Below are positions 31,732 through 41,222 of a stretch of 64,000 bases of DNA, in pieces; positions within the stretch are counted from its first letter, which is position 1; each line of letters begins with the position of its first letter. The notes beneath the pieces are model-generated. The model was given only the letters and a program-made list of their open reading frames with translations, made no database searches and was not told where the DNA came from. The stretch spans positions 1,736,001-1,800,000 of the forward strand of contig NZ_SDHZ01000001.1 of the NCBI RefSeq assembly GCF_004118675.1, written 5' to 3'. The DNA comes from Filimonas effusa (GTDB lineage: Bacteria > Bacteroidota > Bacteroidia > Chitinophagales > Chitinophagaceae). The position numbers and the translations under genes are program-made.

Positions 31732-33084
31732 ATGATGGACTGGAAATACTTACTATCGAATAAGCGGTTCGGAAAAGAAAAGTATAGCAAACCCGAAATA
31801 GACCCGGATGAAGCCAGGTCGGATTTTCAACGGGATTATGACCGTTTGATATTTTCATCGCCTTTCCGGCGTTTGCAGAATAAAACGCAGGTATTCCCGC
31901 TGCCTGGCAGCGTGTTTGTTCATAACAGGCTTACTCATAGCCTGGAGGTGGCCAGTGTAGGCCGCTCTATGGGGACGCTGTTCTATAATCAGACCAAGAA
32001 AAACAATCCTTCTCTTGTTGCTTCTGCCCCATTACTTAGCGAGGCAGGGAATATAGTAGCAGCGGCTGCCCTGGCGCATGATCTTGGCAATCCTGCTTTC
32101 GGGCATTCGGGAGAAGCGGCTATATCGCGTTATTTTACCGATGGTGATGGCAAGTCGTTTGAATCGAAGGTTAGTCGCGAACAATGGAAAGATCTTACTC
32201 ATTTTGAAGGTAATGCGAATGCCATACGGATCTTAACACATTCGTTCTCGGGAAAGGGGAATGATGCCTACGCACTCACGTACAGCACCCTTGCGGCCAT
32301 TGCAAAATATCCCTGTGCTTCTATTGCAGGGCATGAAAAGAGTATTATACACCGTAAGAAGTATGGCTTTTTTCAGTCGGAGCAGGAAACGTTTAAACGT
32401 ATTGCTTCGGAGCTGGGAATGGAAAAAGAGATAGAAAAGCCGCTTATTTATAAACGTCATCCGCTGGTGTACCTGGTTGAGGCGGCAGATGATATCTGTT
32501 ATAGTATTGTTGACCTGGAAGACGCGCATCGTTTAAAGATCATCAGCTTTGAAGAGATAAAATCGCTGCTGATACCGCTTTGTGGCGAAGGCATTGAAGA
32601 AAAGCTTAGCCGGACCACAGAGGACGAGGATGCCAAGGTGGGCCTTATGCGCGCCCGCGCCATCAATACACTTACCAGGGCTTGTGCCGATAAGTTTTCG
32701 GAGCACCAGGATATACTGCTGGCCGGAGACTTTGAATGCAGTCTTACAGACGCTCTTGCGGACAAATATCTTGAACCACTTAAGGCAATAGCCAGGATCT
32801 CGACCGACAGAATTTATAATTACTCCTCTGTTATACATAAAGAAGTAGCCGGCTACAAAGTGATGGCGGGTTTATTGGAGGAATTTGTTCCTGCGCTGGT
32901 TTATAATGATACCCATTATTATAAAAAGCTGGTGAAACTTATTCCACAACAATTTCTTACACAGCAGGAAGATACTTATTCCCGTATCCAGTGTGTGCTG
33001 GACTTTGTATCGGGCATGACAGACCTATATGCCGTTGAGGTGTACAGTAAGATAAAAGGGATCTCCTTCCCGGCGCTCAGTTAA
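31732..33084 (+). CDS. dgt: Deoxyguanosinetriphosphate triphosphohydrolase-like dNTPase (HD domain)
   Basis: 450 residues from the ATG at 31732 (a second ATG at 31735 is equally possible). The HD-domain metal site is spread over NRLTHSLEVASVGRSMG and AAALAHDLGNPAFGHSGE; the C-terminal half includes YLVEAADDICYSIVDLEDA. Such enzymes hydrolyse dNTPs to deoxynucleoside and triphosphate and influence pool balance. The transcript is predicted to be almost leaderless. It is convergent with tex. Confidence 0.93.
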   Translation: MMDWKYLLSNKRFGKEKYSKPEIDPDEARSDFQRDYDRLIFSSPFRRLQNKTQVFPLPGSVFVHNRLTHSLEVASVGRSMGTLFYNQTKKNNPSLVASAPLLSEAGNIVAAAALAHDLGNPAFGHSGEAAISRYFTDGDGKSFESKVSREQWKDLTHFEGNANAIRILTHSFSGKGNDAYALTYSTLAAIAKYPCASIAGHEKSIIHRKKYGFFQSEQETFKRIASELGMEKEIEKPLIYKRHPLVYLVEAADDICYSIVDLEDAHRLKIISFEEIKSLLIPLCGEGIEEKLSRTTEDEDAKVGLMRARAINTLTRACADKFSEHQDILLAGDFECSLTDALADKYLEPLKAIARISTDRIYNYSSVIHKEVAGYKVMAGLLEEFVPALVYNDTHYYKKLVKLIPQQFLTQQEDTYSRIQCVLDFVSGMTDLYAVEVYSKIKGISFPALS

Positions 33085-33097
33085 AGAAATCCGGTAA

Positions 33098-35347
33098 TTA
33101 CTTACCGAATTTCTTTTTGAGCAGAGAAAGCGCATCGTTCACGCTCATATTGCTGAGGTCGTCTTGTTTTGCTGCCGGTTTGGGTTTGCCGCCGCGGTTA
33201 TCGGGTTTCCTGTTACCGCTGCGGGCAGGCGCTTCTTCCGTTTGTTTGATAGATAAAGCAATTCTTTTGCGGGCGCGGTCTACTTCCAGCACTTTTACCT
33301 GTACATGCTGGTTGAGCTTTAAGGCTTCGTTTGGATCGGAGATGTAGTTGTGTGCAATCTCACTTACGTGTACCAGTCCATCCTGTTTTACGCCGATGTC
33401 GACAAAGGCGCCAAAGCGGGTAAGGTTGGTAACAGTTCCGGGCACTATCATACCTACCTGAACATCGTCGATAGAGTAGATATTTGCGAATTCGAACTGT
33501 TGAACTTCGCTGCGCGGGTCGAGTCCGGGTTTCTGCAATTCGGACAGGATATCTTTGATGGTATGTTCGCCGAATTGTTCGGTTACATAGTTCTTGACAT
33601 TTACCTGTTTGATGGCTGCGTCGTTACCGATGAGCTTATCCATTGGCACGCCGAGGTCTTTCGCCATCGACTCTACCAGTGGATATGCTTCGGGGTGTAC
33701 TGCGCTGGCATCGAGCGGGTGCGCGCCGTCTTTTATACGGAGGAAACCTGCACATTGTTCAAAAGCCTTTCCTCCCAAACGGGGCACTTTCAGTAATTGC
33801 TGGCGGTTTGTAAAACGGCCGATCTCGCTACGGTATTTTACGATATTATCTGCGAGGGTGCTGCCAATGCCACTCACGTAGCTTAACAGGTGTTTACTGG
33901 AAGTATTGAGGTTTACCCCTACTGCGTTCACACAGCTTACTACTGTTTGATCGAGTTTTTCTTTGAGGCGGAACTGGTTCACATCGTGCTGGTACTGGCC
34001 TACGCCGATGCTTTTGGGATCGATCTTTACCAGTTCGGCCAGCGGGTCCATCAGGCGGCGGCCTATACTTACGGCACCTCTTACGGTAACGTCGTAATCG
34101 GGGAATTCTTCCCTTGCGGTTTCGGAAGCGGAATATACGGAGGCGCCATCTTCATTAACCAGGAAGACCGGTAAGTTAAGGGCCAGCTTTTTGATGAACT
34201 GTTCAGTTTCCCTTCCGGCGGTACCGTCGCCTATGGCGAACACCTCAATATTATAACCAGCCACCAGGTTTCTTATCTTATGTTCTGCATCGTATAACCT
34301 GTTGGGTTCGTGGATATAGATAAGATCGGTATGCTGTAATTCGCCTTTTTCATCGAGGCATACCACTTTACAACCTGTGCGGTAGCCCGGGTCGAGCGCC
34401 AGGATACGTTTACTGCCCAGCGGAGAGCTTAGTAACAGCTGGCGCAGGTTTTCTGCAAATACGTTGATAGCATCTTCATCGCCTTTTTGTTTCAACAGGG
34501 TGCGGAACTCTGTTTCCAGGCTGGGTTGCAGGAGACGGCGGTATGCATCTTTCACAGCGCGTTTAACGTGTACGCCTGCCGGGCTCATGCCTTTGACATA
34601 CATGTATTCGATAGGTTCTATCGCTTCTTCCTCTACCGGTGATATGGCGATACGCAGGAAACCTTCGAGGAAGCCGCGTAAGATGGCGAGGATCCGGTGA
34701 GAAGGCACTTTATGAATAGGTTCTGAGAAATCGAAATAGTCTTTGTATTTAGCCCCTTCCGTTTCCTTTTCGGGGATCACTTTACTTTGGATGGTAGCGG
34801 TATCTTCGAACAGCTTTCTCATTTTAGCGCGCACCTGGGCATCTTCATTGATCTGTTCGGCGATGATATCGCGGGCCCCTTGTAAGGCGTCGTCTGCGGA
34901 TAACACCTTGTCGTTCAGGAAGGCAGCTGCTTCGGCGGCAGGGTCTGCCTCCTGTTGTTCCAGCAACCATAAAGCCAGCGGTTCGAGACCGTTTTCTCTT
35001 GCAGTCTGGGCTTTGGTTTTACGTTTGGGTTTGTAAGGCAGGTAAATATCTTCGAGTTCGGCAACGGTGAGGGCTTTATTCAATTTTTCCTGAAGGGCTT
35101 CGGTCATTTTGCCCTGTTCGGTAATTGTTTTTTCGATAAAGGTCTTGCGTTCGGTAAATTCCTTCAACAGTTTTGCTTCGTCCTGGATCTGCTGGATCTG
35201 TACTTCGTCGAGCGCTCCTGTTTTATCTTTCCGGTAACGGGCGATGAAGGGGATGGTAGCGCCTTCTGCAAATAATTCCAAAACAGCCTGTACCTGCTGT
35301 GGCCGCAGGTTTAATTTAACGGCAATAGGTTGTGCAAATTCGAGCAT
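33098..35347 (-). CDS. tex: Tex-family RNA-binding transcription accessory protein
   Basis: 749 residues. Domains in order: N-terminal helical region with IPFIARYRKDKTGALDEV, a YqgF/RNase H-like domain starting at ILALDPGYRTGCK (about 320), helix-hairpin-helix motifs (about 500-560) and a C-terminal S1 domain with GMIVPGTVTNLTRFGAFVDIG (about 640-710). The tail is Lys/Pro/Gly-rich and disordered. Tex proteins bind RNA and act at the ribosome/transcription interface. It is monocistronic and convergent with the dNTPase gene, 13 bases apart. Confidence 0.97.
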   Translation of the reverse strand: MLEFAQPIAVKLNLRPQQVQAVLELFAEGATIPFIARYRKDKTGALDEVQIQQIQDEAKLLKEFTERKTFIEKTITEQGKMTEALQEKLNKALTVAELEDIYLPYKPKRKTKAQTARENGLEPLALWLLEQQEADPAAEAAAFLNDKVLSADDALQGARDIIAEQINEDAQVRAKMRKLFEDTATIQSKVIPEKETEGAKYKDYFDFSEPIHKVPSHRILAILRGFLEGFLRIAISPVEEEAIEPIEYMYVKGMSPAGVHVKRAVKDAYRRLLQPSLETEFRTLLKQKGDEDAINVFAENLRQLLLSSPLGSKRILALDPGYRTGCKVVCLDEKGELQHTDLIYIHEPNRLYDAEHKIRNLVAGYNIEVFAIGDGTAGRETEQFIKKLALNLPVFLVNEDGASVYSASETAREEFPDYDVTVRGAVSIGRRLMDPLAELVKIDPKSIGVGQYQHDVNQFRLKEKLDQTVVSCVNAVGVNLNTSSKHLLSYVSGIGSTLADNIVKYRSEIGRFTNRQQLLKVPRLGGKAFEQCAGFLRIKDGAHPLDASAVHPEAYPLVESMAKDLGVPMDKLIGNDAAIKQVNVKNYVTEQFGEHTIKDILSELQKPGLDPRSEVQQFEFANIYSIDDVQVGMIVPGTVTNLTRFGAFVDIGVKQDGLVHVSEIAHNYISDPNEALKLNQHVQVKVLEVDRARKRIALSIKQTEEAPARSGNRKPDNRGGKPKPAAKQDDLSNMSVNDALSLLKKKFGK

Positions 35348-35451
35348 AAGAAACAGATTTTTCCTCTCTTCTGAAAGAGGGCTGCGAATATAGGGAAAGG
35401 ATACATAAGTAGCCCATAACCCGGTATGTGATTTGCAGGCTTTAGCACACT

Positions 35452-38088
35452 ATGCCCACACAAACACCTATATACCACTCCGATGTTCAGGAGGTAGCCA
35501 GCGAACTCAAAACCGATATCAGTAAAGGGCTGACGGCCGATGATGCCAGCCGGCGACTGGAGGAATATGGCAGGAATGCTACGGCGCAAAGCAAACGGGC
35601 CCACCCATTTATCATACTGTTAAATCAGTTAAAAAGCCCCGTGGTTTACCTGTTGCTGGTAGCGGCGGGTTTATCGTTCTTTTTCAAGGAGTATGCCGAC
35701 GCGATTGCGATACTGATAGTAATAGTGGTTAATACTGCCATTGGCTTTATTATGGAATGGCAGGCAGCACGTTCTATGGAGGCATTAAGTCAAATGACCA
35801 AACAAAACGCCAAAGTGATGCGCGATGGCAAGCCCCGGGAAATTGACTCTGAAGAGATGGTGCCGGGTGACATCATATTGGTAGAAGCCGGAGATATGGT
35901 TCCTGCGGACGGACGTATTGTGGAATCGACCCAATTACAGGCCGATGAGTCGGCGTTAACGGGAGAATCGGTTCCCGTAGAAAAAGAAAATAAGGCGCTG
36001 GAAGGCGAAGTAGCCCTTGCTGAAAGAGTAAATATGTTATTTAAGGGAACCTATATCAGAATGGGGAATGCCAAACTGCTTTGTACAGGTACGGGTATGG
36101 AAACGGAGCTGGGTGCTATTGCAAGTATGGTACAATCGGCAAAAAAATCGGCTACGCCACTGGAAAAAAAGCTGGAAGGGTTCAGCAAGCGGTTAATGGG
36201 TATTACGGTTGTAATTGTAGCGCTTATTTTCCTGGCGGGTATCTTAAACAAGGTTCCTGTGCGTGAAATGCTGCAGACATCTATTGCACTTGCTGTGGCG
36301 GCCATACCCGAGGGCCTGCCTATAGTAGCCACACTTGCCCTGGCAAGAGGCATGTTAAGAATGGCCAGACAGAATGTGATAGTGAAGAAATTATCGGCTG
36401 TTGAAACACTTGGTTCTACAACTGTCATATGCACTGATAAAACGGGCACCCTTACAGAAAACAGGATGGATGTTACGGCTATAGATCTGCCTCCGGGCAA
36501 TACCATTGAAACGGGTAAAGTGGAAGAGGCTCTTCAGCGTTCTGATGGTTACCAATGGTTACTGAAGATTGCGGTACTGTGCAATAATGCTTCGTTGGAC
36601 GAAGCCCGGGAAGATAACAAAGGGATTGGTGATCCGCTGGAGATAAGCCTTCTCCAGTTCGCGTTGGAGAGTGGTGCGGATGGCGGATGGCAGGAGCAGT
36701 ACAAACGTGAAAAGGAGCTTCCTTTCAGTTCGGAATTAAAGATCATGGCTACGCTTCATCAATATGAAAACGGCTACCTGGTAGCAGCCAAGGGGGCTAG
36801 CGAGAACCTGCTGGCATGCTGTACCGGTATACTGGATAACGGCGAGGTGAAAGCGCTGACGGAAGAAGAACGGAATAAATGGCTGGAACGAACAGATGCG
36901 CTTGCCGGCCGTGGTTTGAAGCCGCTGGCATTTGCCATGCGCCAGGCAGACGGGCAACCGGAACAACTTGAGAAAGAACTGGTATTTGTGGGACTTGCGG
37001 GCTTTCTTGATCCACCACGGCCGGATGTAAAACAAGCGATACAGGAGTGTCATGATGCCCATATACAAGTGGTGATGATCACCGGCGACCATCCCGCTAC
37101 TGCGGGCAATATCGCCCAGCAGTTACAGATCACGAAAGAAGAAGATAAACTTGTGATGGGTAAAGACATGAAAGCGCTTGAGGCATTGGGCGCTGAAGAT
37201 AAAGCCCATTGGCGCACGGCGAATGTATTTGCCAGGGTTAGCCCTCGACAGAAGCTTGACCTGGTTACCGTTCACCAGGAAAACAAAGATATTGTTGCCA
37301 TGACGGGTGATGGCGTTAATGACGCGCCTGCCCTCAAAAAAGCAGATATCGGTATTGCCATGGGGATCCGTGGTACACAGGTGACGCAGGAGGTGGCGGA
37401 TATGATCTTAAAAGATGACGCTTTTTCGTCGATCGTAGAAGCCATAAGGCAGGGGCGCGTTATTTTCGAAAACATCCGTTCTTTTATCATTTACCTGCTT
37501 TCCTGTAATCTGAGCGAATTGCTGGTAATTGGCATATGTGCGGCGCTGAACCTGCCATTCCAGTTGTTTGCGTTGCAGATCCTTTTCATCAATCTTATTA
37601 CTGATGTGTTGCCGGCGATGGCTTTGGGTGTTGCAGAAGGAAATGACCAGGTGATGAAAAAGAAACCTAAAGACCCTGCCAAACCGTTGATAGACAGAAA
37701 GCGATGGATAAGCATATGGGTATATGCCGCTATTATAGGCGGAGCCTCCCTTGGCGCTGCTTTATTGGGCGCACAGGAAGGAGAAAGCAGGGAGGCCACC
37801 AATAATGTGTTATTTTTTACCCTTATCTTTTGCCAGTTGCTGCATGTATTTAATATGGCAGCAACAAGTTCTCCCTTTTTTACCAGCGAAATATTCCGCA
37901 ACAAATACGTGTGGCTTGCATTGATCGTAAGTCTTGGCATTACACTTATCACATTGGCGATACCTGCTTTACAACATGCGCTGAAGGTAGAAAACATGTC
38001 GCGGTTCGATTGGTACCTGTCTGTAGGCTTCAGCCTTGGTTCCGTGATTTTGGTGCGTTTATTGAAGAAGTTGCATGTAATTGAGTAA
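35452..38088 (+). CDS. P-type cation-transporting ATPase (P2A Ca2+-like)
   Basis: 878 residues with ten hydrophobic segments. The phosphorylated Asp is Asp329 in CTDKTGTLT. The TGES actuator motif is at SALTGESVP, and TGDGVNDAPALKKADIGIAMG forms the hinge. The M4 motif PEGLP (286-290) is typical of Ca2+/H+-type P2A pumps (SERCA/PMCA group), so Ca2+ export is likely but unproven. The N-terminus HSDVQEVASELKTDISKGLT fits the cation ATPase N-terminal domain. It is followed 59 bases later by the AsmA-like gene. Confidence 0.95.
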   Translation: MPTQTPIYHSDVQEVASELKTDISKGLTADDASRRLEEYGRNATAQSKRAHPFIILLNQLKSPVVYLLLVAAGLSFFFKEYADAIAILIVIVVNTAIGFIMEWQAARSMEALSQMTKQNAKVMRDGKPREIDSEEMVPGDIILVEAGDMVPADGRIVESTQLQADESALTGESVPVEKENKALEGEVALAERVNMLFKGTYIRMGNAKLLCTGTGMETELGAIASMVQSAKKSATPLEKKLEGFSKRLMGITVVIVALIFLAGILNKVPVREMLQTSIALAVAAIPEGLPIVATLALARGMLRMARQNVIVKKLSAVETLGSTTVICTDKTGTLTENRMDVTAIDLPPGNTIETGKVEEALQRSDGYQWLLKIAVLCNNASLDEAREDNKGIGDPLEISLLQFALESGADGGWQEQYKREKELPFSSELKIMATLHQYENGYLVAAKGASENLLACCTGILDNGEVKALTEEERNKWLERTDALAGRGLKPLAFAMRQADGQPEQLEKELVFVGLAGFLDPPRPDVKQAIQECHDAHIQVVMITGDHPATAGNIAQQLQITKEEDKLVMGKDMKALEALGAEDKAHWRTANVFARVSPRQKLDLVTVHQENKDIVAMTGDGVNDAPALKKADIGIAMGIRGTQVTQEVADMILKDDAFSSIVEAIRQGRVIFENIRSFIIYLLSCNLSELLVIGICAALNLPFQLFALQILFINLITDVLPAMALGVAEGNDQVMKKKPKDPAKPLIDRKRWISIWVYAAIIGGASLGAALLGAQEGESREATNNVLFFTLIFCQLLHVFNMAATSSPFFTSEIFRNKYVWLALIVSLGITLITLAIPALQHALKVENMSRFDWYLSVGFSLGSVILVRLLKKLHVIE

Positions 38089-38147
38089 CTGCTACTTATA
38101 CTTGGGTAGGCCTATCATAAACGTCTAACCATTAAAAAACAGGACAT

Positions 38148-39803
38148 ATGAAAAAAACTGTATGGATAACCGGCATCGTAGTGCTGGTGCTGGCGGCGGG
38201 TATTTTCTTTTACCTGCATTCGCGCAAGAGCAAAGATTTTGAGCCATTGATAAAAGCGAAGTTGCAACAATTGATTCTCGATGGTTCCGATAGTCTTTAC
38301 CAGCTACATATTGGCAGCATCGAGATAGATGTGATCAATTCAACTATTACCGCTTATGATGCACAATTAGCCGCTGATTCCATAAGAATGAAACAACTGG
38401 ACCAGGCGCAGAAAGCACCGTCCGATGTGTACGGTATTACGCTTGGCGCTTTACAAATCAAAGGCGTGTCACCGCTTGACCTGCTTAATCAAAAGAACAT
38501 TTCGCTTCAGACCATTTACCTGAAAGAGCCTGCTATTAAGATCTATCATTATAAACGTGCCTACGAGCGTATCAAGGACACAAGCATTACGCTTTATCAA
38601 AAGCTTTCCAAAACACTGGAATCATTTAAGCTTGATACTGCAGAAGTCAAAAACATCACCCTCGATTATTATGATCTCGAGAAAAAGAACAAAGAGATAC
38701 ACCTGAAAGATCTTACTTTCCGCTTTAAGGATATTTTATTTGATGCTACCACCCAGCGTGACAGTTCGCGCTTTTTATATGCGGGAGAAGCAAGTATTTT
38801 CGTAAAGAAATATACATTATCCACTGCCGACAACCTTTATAATTTCACCATCGACTCTTTAAACATTCTTACGAATATTAATAAGATCAATCTTTGGGGT
38901 ATTGCTTTAAAACCCATTGGAGACAAAGCCGCTTTCAGTAAAAAACTCCCCTACCGGAAAGACCGGTACGACCTGCAGGCAGCATCGGCAGTTATTACCA
39001 ATGCCGACTGGCAAAGTCTTTTCTTCGAAAAAGGTATTCATGCCGACCAGGTAGATATTTATAAAGGAAAAACAGAGATCTATAGTAATAAGGCGTTACC
39101 GCCATCGGGACAAAACAAAACAGGCAACTATCCTCACCAGTCTATTATGAAGATCCCGCTGCCGTTATGGATAGACAAAATAGCGTTACATGATTTCGAG
39201 GTATTGTACCGTGAATACAACACACAATCGGAGCAGATGGGCACGATACAATTTACCGATGTCAACGGCTCATTGAACAATGTGACCAACCGGCCCGAGA
39301 AAATAGCAGAAAATCCTACTATGCGTGTAGAAGCTACGGCTTTATTCATGAACAATGGTCGTTTAAATACTACGTGGAAGTTTGATATGGCGCGTGTGAA
39401 AGAGGGGTTGTTCACCATAGATGTGAAACTGGGGAAAATGGATGGTACCAGTCTTAATAAGGCAACGGTTCCATTGGGGTTGTTTGAAGTGAAGAAAGCC
39501 GATGTAAAGGAATTCACGGCGTTTATAAAAGGCAACAATTCGAATGCATCCGGTGATATACGGCTGGCTTATGAAAACCTGGAACTGGTAGTGTTGAAGA
39601 AAGACGACGATGGAGAACTTAAGAAGAAAGCCCTGGCAAATTTCATTGCGAAGACATTTGTTTTCCAGAAGCAAAATCCGAAAAAAGGAGAAAGCCTTAA
39701 AACGCAGCATGCCTATTTTGAGCGGGCTCCTGACAAATCGTTTTTCAGCCTGTTGTGGAAGACTATCATGACCGGAGTTGTAGCTACTGCCAAGGGCGAC
39801 TAG
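38148..39803 (+). CDS. AsmA-like/DUF748-type membrane-anchored protein
   Basis: 551 residues. One N-terminal membrane helix (about 5-24) then a long periplasmic part of repeated beta-rich modules. Runs such as LYQLHIGSIEIDVINSTITAYDAQL and ITLGALQIKGVSPLDLL are typical of AsmA/DUF748-like proteins that bridge lipid transfer between inner and outer membrane. The C-terminus ends with a short helix KSFFSLLWKTIMTGVVATAKG. The stop overlaps the convergent nuclease gene (39800-39803). The lipid-transport role is inferred from the family. Confidence 0.78.
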   Translation: MKKTVWITGIVVLVLAAGIFFYLHSRKSKDFEPLIKAKLQQLILDGSDSLYQLHIGSIEIDVINSTITAYDAQLAADSIRMKQLDQAQKAPSDVYGITLGALQIKGVSPLDLLNQKNISLQTIYLKEPAIKIYHYKRAYERIKDTSITLYQKLSKTLESFKLDTAEVKNITLDYYDLEKKNKEIHLKDLTFRFKDILFDATTQRDSSRFLYAGEASIFVKKYTLSTADNLYNFTIDSLNILTNINKINLWGIALKPIGDKAAFSKKLPYRKDRYDLQAASAVITNADWQSLFFEKGIHADQVDIYKGKTEIYSNKALPPSGQNKTGNYPHQSIMKIPLPLWIDKIALHDFEVLYREYNTQSEQMGTIQFTDVNGSLNNVTNRPEKIAENPTMRVEATALFMNNGRLNTTWKFDMARVKEGLFTIDVKLGKMDGTSLNKATVPLGLFEVKKADVKEFTAFIKGNNSNASGDIRLAYENLELVVLKKDDDGELKKKALANFIAKTFVFQKQNPKKGESLKTQHAYFERAPDKSFFSLLWKTIMTGVVATAKGD

Positions 39804-41149
39804 CCACCGGCAGTTTGATCGAGCTGCAGCACCCTGGCGGGATACCTGTCGGAATAACTGCGGATCATATTTTTAAGCACTTCGTTTTCCGGGTATACGG
39901 TCAGGTGGTCTTTTATATGGTCGATGCGGAAGGGATCTACTTTTTCCGGCAGCAGGCCCATACCAACAAAGCGGCCTTTTTCTACGAGTATGCAGGATAC
40001 ATCGCTGCAGATCATAGAAGTTTCGAGTATGGCGTAGGTACCTTTTTCGGACTGTATTTTATCGATGGCAGCCTGTACCCTGCTGTTGTAAAGTTCGGGT
40101 TCCTCTGTTAGTACAGGATCTTTTATCGAACGGTCTAAAAAGCATAAGGCTGCATTCAACCCAAACTCTCTTACCAGCTTCCAGAGGTAGCGGTGTGCAT
40201 CGGTAAGCACGTTGAAGCTTAGCAGTGGCTCGAGGAGTTTTCTTTTTTTATCGATAGCCAGGCGCTGGTAACCGCGTGCGTCTTCGAAGACATAGATACC
40301 CAGCAGTTGTTCCGCATGTTTCTGGCTTTGGTTGTAGGCGGGCCATAAACGTTTTATTTCAATGCTTTCGAGGATAGCTGCCGTTAATTCTGTAGGGCAG
40401 TCCCTGAAGCTGATGCGGCGGATTTCGCGCAGGAAAGCCTGTCGTTTTTTGCTGGTATCCATGCCGGTAAAATGGCTTAACACTCTTTTCCGGACAGATT
40501 TTGCTTTTCCTACATAAATGACATTGTCTTTTGCATCGTGGAAATAGTAGACACCTGGTGTTAACGGCAGCGCCTTTATTTGTTCTTTGCCCACATGCGG
40601 TGGCAGTATTTGTTCGCTTGCTTCTTTTTTGAGGAATTCGCGGATCATTTTGTCGCCACCTTTCTGCAAAATGCGTTCAAAGAGGATAGCGGTTGCATCG
40701 GCGTCTCCTCCTGCCCTATGGCGGCCATGTACGGGAATATCCATCGAGCGGCAGAGACTGCCCAGGCCATATTTAGGGAATCCCGGAAACGCCTTACGGC
40801 TTAAACGTAAAGTGCATAGTTTCCTTGCATTCCAGTCGATGCCAACCTGTTGTAAATGATAGCGGATGAAAGAATAGTCGAAGTTAACATTATGGGCAAC
40901 GAAGATGCGTCCTTGCAACAGCCGGTGAATATTACCTGCCACGTCTTTGAAAAGCGGCGCCGAGGCCACCATACTGTTGGAAATGCCTGTTAATCCGGCT
41001 ACATAAGCCGGGATAGGCACCAAGGGGTTTATTAACGTGCTGAACCTGCCCTCCACCTGCCTGCCGTCATGTAAAACAATGGCTATTTCGGTGATACCAT
41101 TGTCTTGTGCGTGGCTGCCGGTCGTTTCTATATCCACAATTGCATACAT
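39800..41149 (-). CDS. DnaQ-type exonuclease fused to a UvrC-like GIY-YIG domain
   Basis: 449 residues. The N-terminal DEDDh exonuclease starts MYAIVDIETTG (Asp6, Glu8), with HNVNFDYSFIR and HRAGGDADAT. A GIY-YIG module at about 195-270 (TPGVYYFHDAKDNVIYVGKAKS) resembles the UvrC N-terminal nuclease. The remaining C-terminal 170 residues resemble neither UvrC nor DnaQ. Such fusions occur in Bacteroidota and Actinobacteria. A DNA-repair role combining 3' trimming and incision is inferred. The gene has no partners beside it. Confidence 0.92.
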   Translation of the reverse strand: MYAIVDIETTGSHAQDNGITEIAIVLHDGRQVEGRFSTLINPLVPIPAYVAGLTGISNSMVASAPLFKDVAGNIHRLLQGRIFVAHNVNFDYSFIRYHLQQVGIDWNARKLCTLRLSRKAFPGFPKYGLGSLCRSMDIPVHGRHRAGGDADATAILFERILQKGGDKMIREFLKKEASEQILPPHVGKEQIKALPLTPGVYYFHDAKDNVIYVGKAKSVRKRVLSHFTGMDTSKKRQAFLREIRRISFRDCPTELTAAILESIEIKRLWPAYNQSQKHAEQLLGIYVFEDARGYQRLAIDKKRKLLEPLLSFNVLTDAHRYLWKLVREFGLNAALCFLDRSIKDPVLTEEPELYNSRVQAAIDKIQSEKGTYAILETSMICSDVSCILVEKGRFVGMGLLPEKVDPFRIDHIKDHLTVYPENEVLKNMIRSYSDRYPARVLQLDQTAGG

Positions 41150-41222
41150 ACCTTCAGCAAACTAATTAAAATTTCAGATACTTTATACTTTACGTGTATT
41201 TTGCGGGCATATTTTAATCCGG

